Shown here: one piece after another, positions 51,670-59,932 of the stretch | How the letters are laid out: the number at the start of each line of letters is the position of its first letter | Position numbering within the stretch: position 1 is the first letter of the stretch | Source of the DNA: Streptomyces sp. M41(2017) | Lineage (GTDB): Bacteria > Actinomycetota > Actinomycetes > Streptomycetales > Streptomycetaceae | Assembly (NCBI RefSeq): GCF_002078175.1 | Contig: NZ_MWFK01000001.1 | Location: 3,286,001-3,350,000, forward strand | Reading direction: 5' to 3' | DNA: 64,000 nt | The notes under the pieces: generated by a model | Databases searched by the model: none | What the model saw: only the letters and a program-made list of their open reading frames with translations | What the model was told of the DNA's origin: nothing | Translations under genes and position numbers: made by a program

Positions 51670-53135
51670 CCGGCGACACCACCGGCGCCCGCGGAGGCGC
51701 GGGCGACCTGACGCAACGCGACCTCGACGGCGGCACGGAAGCGCGGGAGGCGGGCGAAGCCGGCAGTGGGAGCGGGAGCGGGGGTGTGGAGGTCGCGGAG
51801 GGAGCGGCACGGGCCGGCGGCGCGCGAGCCGAGGGTGCCGACGGTGGGCTGATGCTCTCCGACACCGCCGTGGACAGCACGAGTTCCGGGACCGCCGATG
51901 GTGAGGACCAGCTTCCTGGCAACGGCCTTCCTGGCAGCGACCTTCCTGACATGGGCCTTCCTGGTACGGGCCTTCCCGGCGTCGGAGCGGAGGCGGACTT
52001 CGCGGGGCGCAGGCTCCCCGGCCCCGGCACCAGTACCGAGGGCGCCGACGGCACGCGCAGGAACGCCGGGCGCAGGGGAGCTGCGGACCCCGTGAAGGCG
52101 CTGATGCACCGGCACCGCGAACTCTGCGAACGGGCCGTCGACCCGCTGGAGATCGCCGCCGGCCTGGAGGCGCACGGCGTGACCGACCGGACCGCCGCCC
52201 GCTTCCGCCACCGGGACGTGTTCTCGCTCGCCGAGGAGATGTACGCGCGCGTGGCGCGCGACGGCGAGGCCACGGCGCCCGACGCGGAGACCCCGGCGAC
52301 GCCCGGTAAGCGCGCCTACTGGACCGTCCTCGCCCTGGTCCCGGGCGCCCTCGCTGCGGGCGTCGTCGCCGGGCTGCGGCTCACACACGGGCAACCGCGC
52401 CTCGCCGTCGCCGCGTCCGGCGCCCTCGCCGTCGCGTTCGGCCTGCGCCTCGCGCTGCGTCGCGGCCCGCTGAGCAGCAGCCACGGTACGACGGGCGCCA
52501 CCCTCGCGTGGACGTGCTGGCTCATCGCGTACGCCCTTCTCGGCGACGGCCTGCTGAGCGCCGGGCTCAACGGCGGGCCGGACGGAAACTGGCCCCTGGC
52601 CACCGCCCCGGTGCTGGCCCTCTCGCTGGCCTGCGCTCCCGCCGCCTGGTGTGCCCACCTGTTCGTCAGCCGCGCTCGCCGCCGACTCACCACCAGTCGG
52701 GGGCTGGAGGAGTTCGCCGCCTCCGTCCAACCCCTGCTCCTCGGCGCGTTCGGCCTGTTCGTGTGCGCCCTGTTCGCCCTGCTCGCCCTGTGCGGCGCGG
52801 TACTGGACGAGCCTCCCGCCTACGCCGGAGCCGGCGCCCTCGGCGCGCTCCTCCTGCTCGCACGGCTTCTGACGGCGCGCGGTTTCGCCCACGCCCCGGC
52901 CCTGGCCCTCGCAGCAGCGGGCACGCTGGAAGCAGCGGCCCTGACCACGGTCTACGCGGCCCGCCTCCCCGGCTGCTCGTTCCTGGCCACCCCCGTCGAC
53001 GCCCTCGTCGACACCGGGGGACCCGGCGCCGTACCCGCCCTGGTGTGCGCGGCGGGCGCAGGCATCCTGCTCCTCCACGCCTCCCGCACGCTGACCCGAG
53101 CCTCGGCCCACGCCCGGACCGGCGAGGCCCCATGA
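51666..53135 (+). CDS. Polytopic membrane protein coupled to the PelF-type transferase
   Basis: A 489-aa protein. Residues 1-135 are Gly/Asp/Pro-rich and contain five LPGxG repeats (51912-51985). A conserved soluble stretch follows (ALMHRHRELCERAVDPLEIA, then DVFSLAEEMYARVA). Then come eight TM helices (for example TWTCWLIAYALL-like and LLLGAFGLFVCALFALLALC), a cytosolic loop RARRRLTTSRGLEEF, and a C-terminal helix before RTGEAP. ATGA overlaps tie it to the transferase and to the next frame. It occupies the place of PelG but no PelG motif is clear. A polymer-export or scaffold role is inferred from context. Confidence 0.8.
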   Translation: MTGDTTGARGGAGDLTQRDLDGGTEAREAGEAGSGSGSGGVEVAEGAARAGGARAEGADGGLMLSDTAVDSTSSGTADGEDQLPGNGLPGSDLPDMGLPGTGLPGVGAEADFAGRRLPGPGTSTEGADGTRRNAGRRGAADPVKALMHRHRELCERAVDPLEIAAGLEAHGVTDRTAARFRHRDVFSLAEEMYARVARDGEATAPDAETPATPGKRAYWTVLALVPGALAAGVVAGLRLTHGQPRLAVAASGALAVAFGLRLALRRGPLSSSHGTTGATLAWTCWLIAYALLGDGLLSAGLNGGPDGNWPLATAPVLALSLACAPAAWCAHLFVSRARRRLTTSRGLEEFAASVQPLLLGAFGLFVCALFALLALCGAVLDEPPAYAGAGALGALLLLARLLTARGFAHAPALALAAAGTLEAAALTTVYAARLPGCSFLATPVDALVDTGGPGAVPALVCAAGAGILLLHASRTLTRASAHARTGEAP

Positions 53136-53440
53136 ACGCCGGGGACGAGACCAGACGAACGGGCCGAACCGAGCCACCGGCTTCCGGCGCCGCCGACCCC
53201 GGGGTCCGGGCAGCGTCGAGGCACGCTGCCACGCACGACCGCCGCGCGACGCGGCCCTTCGACGACGCCGCCACGGCGCACGATCCGTCCTCGCACGGTC
53301 CTGACTCCTGCGGCATGTCCTCGCACGGTCCGTCCTCGCACGGTCCTGACTCCTGCGGCATGTCCTCGCACGGTCCGTCCTCGTACGGCGCGTCCTCGTA
53401 CGGCGCGTCCTGTTCCGGCCCTTGGCCTCCGCCGCCATGA
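53132..53440 (+). CDS. Short repeat-rich protein in the carbohydrate cluster
   Basis: A 102-aa frame starting by ATGA overlap with the membrane-protein gene. The first half is basic/acidic low complexity. The second half holds two identical 45-bp units (53288-53332, 53333-53377; SSHGPDSCGMSSHGP) followed by two 15-bp SSYGA units, ending CSGPWPPPP. Cysteines recur within the repeats. No domain is recognisable. The coupling supports translation, but the composition is compatible with a decaying or fast-evolving gene. Confidence 0.5.
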   Translation: MNAGDETRRTGRTEPPASGAADPGVRAASRHAATHDRRATRPFDDAATAHDPSSHGPDSCGMSSHGPSSHGPDSCGMSSHGPSSYGASSYGASCSGPWPPPP

Positions 53441-53549
53441 GCCCCCTCCGGTGCCCGGACCACACCCGGGGCCGGGCCCCCTTCTCCCGCGGGGCCGACA
53501 CCGCGGGCCCTCTCCCCGACCTACGCATCACCTCGAAGGAGACAGCCAG

Positions 53550-53597
53550 ATGATCACCTCCCGAACCGGAGAGTCCGCCCCGGGAGCCGCCCGATGA
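53550..53597 (+). CDS. 15-residue mini-ORF coupled to the epimerase gene
   Basis: ATG 53550 is preceded by AAGGAG at 8-nt spacing, the best Shine-Dalgarno in this stretch. It encodes MITSRTGESAPGAAR and ends in TGA overlapping the epimerase ATG (ATGA). Translation of this minigene would deliver ribosomes to the epimerase start, which has its own weaker GGGAG. It is a leader rather than a functional protein. Confidence 0.5.
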   Translation: MITSRTGESAPGAAR

Positions 53598-54565
53598 GGG
53601 TCCTGCTGATCGGAGCCAACGGCTACCTCGGCCGTTTCGTCGCCGACAGACTGCTCGCCGACCCGGCCGTGCAGCTGACCGCGCTCGGCCGGGGCGACGA
53701 CGCCGACGTACGCTTCGACCTCGCCTCGGGCAGCCCCGGCGCGCTCACCCGCTTCCTGGACGCGGTGCACCCCGGAGTCGTCATCAACTGCGCGGGCACC
53801 ACACGCGGCGGCGCCCGCGACCTCACCCGGCACAACACCGTCGCCGTCGCCACCGTCTGCGAGGCACTGCGGCGCAGCGGCTGCGGTGCCCGGCTCGTGC
53901 AACTCGGCTGTGGAGCCGAGTACGGGCCCAGCCAGCCCGGCTCGTCCACCGCCGAGGACGCCGTGCCGCGACCGGGCGGACCGTACGGCGTGAGCAAGCT
54001 CGCGGCCACCGAACTCGTCCTCGGCTCCGGCCTGGACGCCGTCGTGCTCCGCGTCTTCTCGCCCGCCGGGCCCGGAACACCCGCCGGATCCCCGCTCGGC
54101 CGGCTCGCCGAGGCGCTGCGCCGGGCCATGCAGTCCGGCGACGGCGAACTGAAGCTCGGCGGCCTGGCCGTACAACGCGACTTCATCGACGTCCGTGACG
54201 TCGCACGCGCCGTGCACGCCGCCTCCCTCTCCGCCGCGCAGGGCGTGATCAACATCGGCTCGGGCCGTGCCGTCCGGCTCCGCGACGCCGCTTCCGTCCT
54301 CGCCCGGGTGGCCGGCTACGGCGGCGCCCTGCACGAACTCGACGGCCCGCCCGGTCCGCCCGGCCCCGCGCTGCGAGCCACCATCGGCCACCCCCGCCCG
54401 GAACCCGACCACGTGGCCCCCGTCGCGTACCCCTACCCGGACGGTTGCGGCGGCTGGCAGCAGGCCGACGTGCGCACCGCCCGCGACCGGCTCGGCTGGC
54501 GGCCCCGGATCAACCTCGAAGAGTCCCTCGCCGACATCTGGATGGAGGCGGCATGCCGCATCTGA
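53594..54565 (+). CDS. NAD-dependent sugar-nucleotide epimerase/dehydratase
   Basis: A 323-aa extended short-chain dehydrogenase. Rossmann motif GANGYLG at the N-terminus, NCAGTT, and the catalytic YGVSK (with the preceding GCGAEYGPS serine/tyrosine region) are present. The C-terminal INIGSGRAVRLRDAASVL and ARDRLGWRPRINLEESL are typical of UDP-hexose or UDP-hexosamine epimerases and NDP-sugar dehydratases. In this cluster it would supply the activated sugar for the PelF-type transferase. Substrate specificity cannot be read from the sequence. The 3' end overlaps the next gene by 13 bp. Confidence 0.9.
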   Translation: MRVLLIGANGYLGRFVADRLLADPAVQLTALGRGDDADVRFDLASGSPGALTRFLDAVHPGVVINCAGTTRGGARDLTRHNTVAVATVCEALRRSGCGARLVQLGCGAEYGPSQPGSSTAEDAVPRPGGPYGVSKLAATELVLGSGLDAVVLRVFSPAGPGTPAGSPLGRLAEALRRAMQSGDGELKLGGLAVQRDFIDVRDVARAVHAASLSAAQGVINIGSGRAVRLRDAASVLARVAGYGGALHELDGPPGPPGPALRATIGHPRPEPDHVAPVAYPYPDGCGGWQQADVRTARDRLGWRPRINLEESLADIWMEAACRI

Positions 54566-55305
54566 CCAGCACCGCCATCGGCACGGCGGGCACCGACCGG
54601 TCCGGGGTCGGCTTCGGCGTCCCCGGCTATGCGCACCCCCTCGTCGCTCCCGTCGAATGGGACGGCCTCACCCGCCCCGGCACCCCCCTGCACTGGGTCG
54701 TCCTGAACGTGGACAACGGTCCCGGTGACCGACCCGACCCGCGCTGCCTGGAAGCCTCCGGACGGCTGCGCAACGCCGGCGTCCGGGTGCTCGGCCACCT
54801 GGACACCGCCTACGGGGCCCGTCCGTTCGGCGAAGTACTGGCCGACGCACGCCGCTATCTCGACTGGTACCAGGCCGACGGGTTCCTGCTCGACCGCTGC
54901 CCCGCCGAGCGCTCCGCGCTGCCGGAGATCCGCCGCACGGTCGGGTCGCTGCGCGCGCTCCGCGACGGCGCGCACATCGTGCTGGGCCACGGCACCCACC
55001 CGTACCCGGGCTACGCGGAGAACGCCGACCAACTGGTCACCTTCTCCGGGCCCTGGAGCGAGTACCGCTGGTCGCAGGTCGCCGAGTGGACAGCCGACTA
55101 TCCGCCCGAGCGCTTCTGCCACTTCGTGCACGGTGTGCCGCGCGGTCATCTGGACGAGGCGCTGCGCATCGCACGCTGGCAGGGAGCCTCCACGATCTAC
55201 TTCACCGATCGCACCGACCACGGGGGGAGGGTCGACCCCTGGGAGACGATGCCCGGCTACTGGGACGAAATCGTCTCGCGGATCGGAACGGGTGTCTCGG
55301 AATGA
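54553..55305 (+). CDS. Spherulin-4 family protein (putative glycoside hydrolase)
   Basis: A 250-aa TIM-barrel-like protein of the spherulation-specific family 4 (Spherulin4, related to GH135 Sph3). Signature stretches: GFGVPGYAHPLVAPVEWDGL, HWVVLNVDNGPGDRPD, GVRVLGHLDTAYGAR and YQADGFLLDRCP, where the Asp ending the strand is the expected catalytic acid. Fungal Sph3 cleaves galactosaminogalactan, so action on a hexosamine polymer is plausible. The ATG at 54553 follows GGAGG; no signal peptide is visible, unusual for an extracellular glycanase. Overlap with the epimerase indicates one operon. Confidence 0.87.
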   Translation: MPHLTSTAIGTAGTDRSGVGFGVPGYAHPLVAPVEWDGLTRPGTPLHWVVLNVDNGPGDRPDPRCLEASGRLRNAGVRVLGHLDTAYGARPFGEVLADARRYLDWYQADGFLLDRCPAERSALPEIRRTVGSLRALRDGAHIVLGHGTHPYPGYAENADQLVTFSGPWSEYRWSQVAEWTADYPPERFCHFVHGVPRGHLDEALRIARWQGASTIYFTDRTDHGGRVDPWETMPGYWDEIVSRIGTGVSE

Positions 55306-55368
55306 AGAAGGGCGTGGCAGTGTTACGGGGAGAACAATTGTAGTGATTGACCGACCAACGGAGTCCCC

Positions 55369-56547
55369 GTGTCGCTGCCACCCCTGGTCGAGCCAGCCTC
55401 TGAGCTCACCGTAGACGAGGTCCGCAGGTACTCCCGCCACCTGATCATCCCCGATGTGGGCATGGACGGGCAGAAGCGGCTGAAGAACGCCAAGGTGCTC
55501 TGTGTGGGCGCCGGCGGCCTCGGATCGCCGGCGCTGATGTACCTGGCCGCCGCGGGCGTCGGCACGCTCGGCATCGTGGAGTTCGACGAGGTCGACGAGT
55601 CGAACCTGCAGCGCCAGATCATCCACAGTCAGGCGGACATCGGCCGGTCCAAGGCCGCCTCCGCCCGCGATTCCGTGCTGGGCATCAACCCGTACGTGAA
55701 CGTGATCCTTCACGAAGAGCGGCTCGAGGCCGAGAACGTGATGGACATTTTCAGCCAGTACGACCTGATCGTCGACGGCACGGACAACTTCGCGACCCGC
55801 TACCTGGTCAACGACGCGTGCGTGCTGCTCAACAAGCCGTACGTGTGGGGCTCGATCTACCGCTTCGACGGCCAGGCCTCGGTCTTCTGGTCCGAGCACG
55901 GCCCCTGCTACCGCTGCCTCTACCCGGAGCCCCCGCCGCCGGGCATGGTCCCCTCCTGCGCCGAGGGCGGCGTCCTGGGCGTGCTCTGCGCGTCCATCGG
56001 CTCCATCCAGGTCACCGAGGCGATCAAGGTCCTGACCGGCATCGGTGACCCGCTCGTCGGCCGTCTGATGATCTACGACGCCCTGGAGATGCAGTACCGC
56101 CAGGTCAAGGTCCGCAAGGACCCGAACTGCGCGGTCTGCGGCGAGAACCCGACCGTCACGGAACTCATCGACTACGAGGCCTTCTGCGGCGTCGTGTCCG
56201 AGGAGGCCCAGGAGGCGGCGGCCGGCTCGACGATCACTCCCAAGCAGCTCAAGGAGTGGATCGACGACGGCGAGAACATCGAGATCATCGATGTCCGCGA
56301 GGTCAACGAGTACGAGATCGTCTCGATCCCCGGCGCCAAGCTGATCCCGAAGAACGAGTTCCTCATGGGCACCGCCCTGGAGACCCTGCCGCAGGACAAG
56401 AAGATCGTCCTGCACTGCAAGACGGGTGTCCGCAGTGCGGAGGTCCTGGCCGTCCTGAAGTCCGCGGGCTTCTCGGACGCGGTGCACGTCGGTGGCGGCG
56501 TGATCGGCTGGGTCAACCAGATCGAGCCCGACAAGCCGGTGTACTGA
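55369..56547 (+). CDS. moeZ: Adenylyltransferase/sulfurtransferase MoeZ
   Basis: A 392-aa two-domain protein. The N-terminal E1-like adenylation domain has VGAGGLGSPALMYLAAAG (P-loop), VDESNLQRQ, and the two zinc-binding CxxC pairs (CYRC, CAVC). The C-terminal rhodanese domain has active Cys350 in CKTGVRS. It activates the C-terminal Gly-Gly of sulfur carriers (MoaD, ThiS, CysO-like) and loads sulfur, serving molybdopterin, thiamine and other sulfur pathways. GTG 55369 follows ACGGAG. An 18-bp terminator follows. Mycobacterial Rv3206c is the same gene in the same neighbourhood. Confidence 0.95.
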   Translation: MSLPPLVEPASELTVDEVRRYSRHLIIPDVGMDGQKRLKNAKVLCVGAGGLGSPALMYLAAAGVGTLGIVEFDEVDESNLQRQIIHSQADIGRSKAASARDSVLGINPYVNVILHEERLEAENVMDIFSQYDLIVDGTDNFATRYLVNDACVLLNKPYVWGSIYRFDGQASVFWSEHGPCYRCLYPEPPPPGMVPSCAEGGVLGVLCASIGSIQVTEAIKVLTGIGDPLVGRLMIYDALEMQYRQVKVRKDPNCAVCGENPTVTELIDYEAFCGVVSEEAQEAAAGSTITPKQLKEWIDDGENIEIIDVREVNEYEIVSIPGAKLIPKNEFLMGTALETLPQDKKIVLHCKTGVRSAEVLAVLKSAGFSDAVHVGGGVIGWVNQIEPDKPVY

Positions 56548-56573
56548 CCGGCAGGACGCCCCGCTCTTTCGAT

Positions 56574-56614
56574 GGCGGGGGTTCCGCGGACCGGGTGTCC
56601 GCGGAACCCCCGCC
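56574..56614. terminator. Terminator between moeZ and the convergent peptidase gene
   Basis: 18-bp perfect arms (56574-56591/56597-56614, core GGGGGTTCCGCGGAC), loop CGGGT, 5 bp before the stop of the minus-strand gene. Confidence 0.9.
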
Positions 56615-56618
56615 GTCG

Positions 56619-58172
56619 TCATGAACAGACCTTGCCGTCCTTCGGCACCGCCCCGTCCAGCAGATAGCTGTTCACGGTCGAGTCGACGCAGTCGCTCCCA
56701 CTGCCGTAGGCGCCGTGGCCCTCGCCCTTCCAGGTCAGTTCCACCCCGACATCCTTGCCGAGCTCGTCGGCCATTCTGCGGGCGCCCTCGTAGGGAGTCG
56801 CCGGGTCCCCGGTGTTGCCGACGACCAGGACCGGAGCGGCGCCCGGCGCGCTCACCTCGGGGGTGTCGTACTGCCCGGCCACCGGCCAGTCGTGGCACCA
56901 GCCCGCCGTGTCCCAGCCCATGAAGTCGCCGAAGACGGGGGAGATCTTCTCGAACTCGGCCAGCCGCTTCTTCGTCTCCTCCGGAGTCGGCCGCTGCTTG
57001 TCGTCCAAGCACGATATGACCCGTTGTGAATGCGTCGTCGTGCCGTAGTGCCCCGAGGCGTCGCGTTCGTTGTATCCGTCGGCGAGGTGCAGCAGGGCCG
57101 AACCGTCCCCGCCCTCGGCGTCCTTCAGCGCTTCGGTGAGTGTCGGCCAGCCCTGCTTGCTGTAGAGCGGGAGCACGATGCCGGTGAGGGCCAGTGTCTG
57201 GCTGAGCTTGCGCCCGCTGGAGGTGGGCAGCGGCTTCGCGTCGATCCGCTTCAGCAGGTCCGCGATCTTCCGCGACCCCTGCGCGGGGTTCTGCCCGGTG
57301 GACTTCAGGTAGTCGTCCAGGGCGCGCTGGAAGCCCAGCGTCTGGTTCTTGGCGTGGCCCACGGTGTCGGCACTGGGATCGACCACGGCGTCCAGGATCA
57401 GGCGTCCCACGTTCTTCGGGAACAAGTGGGCGTACACACCGCCCAGTTCCGTGCCGTACGAGATACCGAAGTAGTGCATGCTGCGGTCGCCGAGGACCTG
57501 GCGCATCAGATCCATGTCCTTGGCCGTGTCCGTCGTCGACACGTGGGACAGCAGCTTCCCGGCCGCCTTGGCGCAGCCCTTGCCGAAGTCCTCGGCGTCC
57601 TGGAAGTAGGCGGCTTCCTCCGCCGCGTCGTCCGGCGTGGCGTCGACGGACTCGGAGGCCTGGATGCCCTTGTCCGTGCGGCACCGCACACCCTCGCTCG
57701 CGGCCACTCCGCGCGGGTCCCAGCTCACCAGGTCGTACCGCTCGTGGAGCGGGCCGACGGCGCTTCCGTACGACGGCATGGTGGAGACGCCCGAGCCGCC
57801 GGGGCCGCCGAAGTTGAACAACAGCGAGCCGATGCGCTTGCTCTGGCCGCCGGTCGCCTTCGAGCGGATGAGTGCGAGACCGATCGTCCCGCCGTCCGGC
57901 TTCGCGTAGTCGAGGGGTGCCTTGAGCGTGGCGCACTGCCAGCCGCTCCCTGGCGCGGGCGCCTCCGAAGTGGCCTTGCAGCGGCCCCAGTCGAGCTTCT
58001 GCGCGGTCAGGGAGGCGGGCAGCCCCGGCGACCCCGTGGAGGGCGGCGCCGCGGCCGACGGCCCGTCGCCGTTCTTCCCCTCGTCCTTGCCGTCACCGGA
58101 CGATCCCCCGCCGCAGCCGGCCACCAGCAACGCGGCGGCGGCAGCGGCCGTCCACCGAGCGAAACGTGTCAT
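56619..58172 (-). CDS. Secreted tripeptidyl-aminopeptidase-like lipoprotein (copy 1)
   Basis: A 517-aa alpha/beta hydrolase (SlpD/SlpE, tripeptidyl aminopeptidase type). Signal and lipobox LVAGC near residue 20 anchor it outside the membrane. Catalytic features: Ser in YFGISYGTELGGVYA, Asp in VVGNTGDPATPYEGA, His in WKGEGHGAYGS; FNFGGPGGSG forms the oxyanion region. Cysteine pairs suggest disulfides. The ATG at 58172 follows AAGGGGGG. It lies downstream of a close paralogue (58288-59832); the two share gene order and the lipobox, indicating tandem duplication. Confidence 0.92.
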   Translation of the reverse strand: MTRFARWTAAAAAALLVAGCGGGSSGDGKDEGKNGDGPSAAAPPSTGSPGLPASLTAQKLDWGRCKATSEAPAPGSGWQCATLKAPLDYAKPDGGTIGLALIRSKATGGQSKRIGSLLFNFGGPGGSGVSTMPSYGSAVGPLHERYDLVSWDPRGVAASEGVRCRTDKGIQASESVDATPDDAAEEAAYFQDAEDFGKGCAKAAGKLLSHVSTTDTAKDMDLMRQVLGDRSMHYFGISYGTELGGVYAHLFPKNVGRLILDAVVDPSADTVGHAKNQTLGFQRALDDYLKSTGQNPAQGSRKIADLLKRIDAKPLPTSSGRKLSQTLALTGIVLPLYSKQGWPTLTEALKDAEGGDGSALLHLADGYNERDASGHYGTTTHSQRVISCLDDKQRPTPEETKKRLAEFEKISPVFGDFMGWDTAGWCHDWPVAGQYDTPEVSAPGAAPVLVVGNTGDPATPYEGARRMADELGKDVGVELTWKGEGHGAYGSGSDCVDSTVNSYLLDGAVPKDGKVCS

Positions 58173-58287
58173 GAGCGTCCCCCCTTGCCCGTGCTCCGCC
58201 CGAATGCGCGGATCACATGCAGGCAATAGTAGGCGCCGGCCGCCGACCGCGCCGAGACCTGTGGATAACGCTCTGACCTGGTACTTT

Positions 58288-59832
58288 TCAGGAGCAGACG
58301 GTTCCGGCCGAGGGCACGGTGCCCTGCAGCAGATAGCCGTTCACCGCGCCCTGCACGCACTTGTTCTTGCTGTCGTACGCCCCGTGTCCCTGGCCCTTGT
58401 ACGTGAGCTCGACGCCCACACCCTTGCCGAGCGCCTCCACCATCTTCCGCGCCCCCTCGTACGGGGTTGCCGGGTCACCGGTGTTGCCGACCACGAGGAT
58501 CGGGGCCGCGCCGGGAGCGCTGACGTCCGGGTGGTCCGCGGCGCCCGGTACCGCCCAGTCGGTGCAGCTGACCATGCCCCAGGCCAGGTAGTCGCCGAAC
58601 AACGGGGAGGCGGACCGGAACTCCGGAAGCTTCGACCGCACGAAGTCCGCGGTGTAACGCGGTTTGTCGTCGGCGCAGTTGATGGAGATGTTCGCTGCCG
58701 TGATGTTGCTGTACGTGCCGTTCTCGTTGCGCCCGTTCATCGAGTCGGACAGCAGCATCAGTACCTTGCCGTCGCCCTCGTACGCCTGCTGGAGTCCCTC
58801 GGTCAGGTACTCCCAGAAGTCCTTCGAGTAGAGCGACTGTGCGATGCCGTTGGTCGCGGCGGTCTGCGTCAGCTCGCGCGGGAAGATGCCGGGGATCGGC
58901 TTGGTCTCGAGGTCCTTCAGCAGTTTGGCGATCCGGTCCTTGACGTCCTGGGCGGTGTCGCCGATGGGGCAGTCCTCGACCTTCGAGGTGCAGTCGTCGG
59001 CGAAGTTGTCGAGCGCGAGCTGGAAGCCCTTGGCCTGGCCGAGCGAGCTCTGCTCCGGGTTCTGCGTCGGGTCGACGACCCCGTCGAACACGGCGCGCCC
59101 CACGTTCTTCGGGAACAAGTGCGCGTACACCCCGCCCAGTTCGGTGCCGTACGAGATGCCGAAGTAGTGCAGCTTGTCGTCGCCGAGCACCTGACGCATC
59201 AGATCCATGTCGCGCGCGGCGTCGGTGGTGCGCACATGAGGGAGGACCTTGCCGGAGTTCTTCTCGCACGCCGCGTTGAACGTCCTGGTGTTCCCCAGGA
59301 GGTCCTGCGTCTCGGCGTCGTCGTCCGGGGTCGCGTCCTGCTGGAAGTACTTGTCGAGCTGCTGGTCGTCCTCGCACTCCACGCCGGCGCTGCGGCCGAC
59401 ACCGCGCGGGTCGAAGCTGACCAGGTCGTAGCGGGTGCGCAGAGCGGCGTAGTCCTTGCCGAACGCGGGCAGGGTGGTGACGCCCGAGCCGCCGGGGCCC
59501 CCGAAGTTGAAGATGAGCGAGCCGATGCGCTTGCTCGCGTCGCCGCTCGTCCTGGCCCGGATCAGCGCGAGCCCGATCGTGTCGCCCTTGGGGTCCGCCC
59601 AGTCGAGGGGCGCCTTCAAGGTGGCGCACTGCCACTCCGTACCGCCCGGCAGGGGCGAAGGGGCGCTGCCGCCGCCCTCGGAATCGGACGGGGCCGGGCA
59701 CTCCTTCCAGCTGAGCTTCTGCGCCGTCAGATCCTCGTTCTTGGAGTCGCTGCTGCAGCCGGTCGCCCAGGCGGCCAGCAGAACGGCGGTGACGGTCAGG
59801 GCAGCGGCGCGCAGTTGGGACGGGTTCGGCAT
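58288..59832 (-). CDS. Secreted tripeptidyl-aminopeptidase-like lipoprotein (copy 2)
   Basis: A 514-aa paralogue of the downstream gene. The lipobox is ATGC near residue 26. Catalytic Ser in YFGISYGTELGGVYAHLFPK, Asp in VVGNTGDPATPYEGA, His in YKGQGHGAYDS. FNFGGPGGSGV is again present. An extra segment DNFADDCTSKVEDCPIGDTA adds two cysteines absent in copy 1. The ATG at 59832 follows GGATGGGAG. Such proteases process exported peptides and support peptide uptake. The peptide ABC operon is about 9 kb away, not adjacent. Confidence 0.93.
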   Translation of the reverse strand: MPNPSQLRAAALTVTAVLLAAWATGCSSDSKNEDLTAQKLSWKECPAPSDSEGGGSAPSPLPGGTEWQCATLKAPLDWADPKGDTIGLALIRARTSGDASKRIGSLIFNFGGPGGSGVTTLPAFGKDYAALRTRYDLVSFDPRGVGRSAGVECEDDQQLDKYFQQDATPDDDAETQDLLGNTRTFNAACEKNSGKVLPHVRTTDAARDMDLMRQVLGDDKLHYFGISYGTELGGVYAHLFPKNVGRAVFDGVVDPTQNPEQSSLGQAKGFQLALDNFADDCTSKVEDCPIGDTAQDVKDRIAKLLKDLETKPIPGIFPRELTQTAATNGIAQSLYSKDFWEYLTEGLQQAYEGDGKVLMLLSDSMNGRNENGTYSNITAANISINCADDKPRYTADFVRSKLPEFRSASPLFGDYLAWGMVSCTDWAVPGAADHPDVSAPGAAPILVVGNTGDPATPYEGARKMVEALGKGVGVELTYKGQGHGAYDSKNKCVQGAVNGYLLQGTVPSAGTVCS

Positions 59833-59932
59833 GCTCCCATCCTGAGGGCGCGTGCGATGGCGCGCTCGGGGCGCGAGCCGTGTGGGTGAGCGTGCGCCAC
59901 GAGACCCGCACGCGGGAGCTCCGGCCGGTGTC

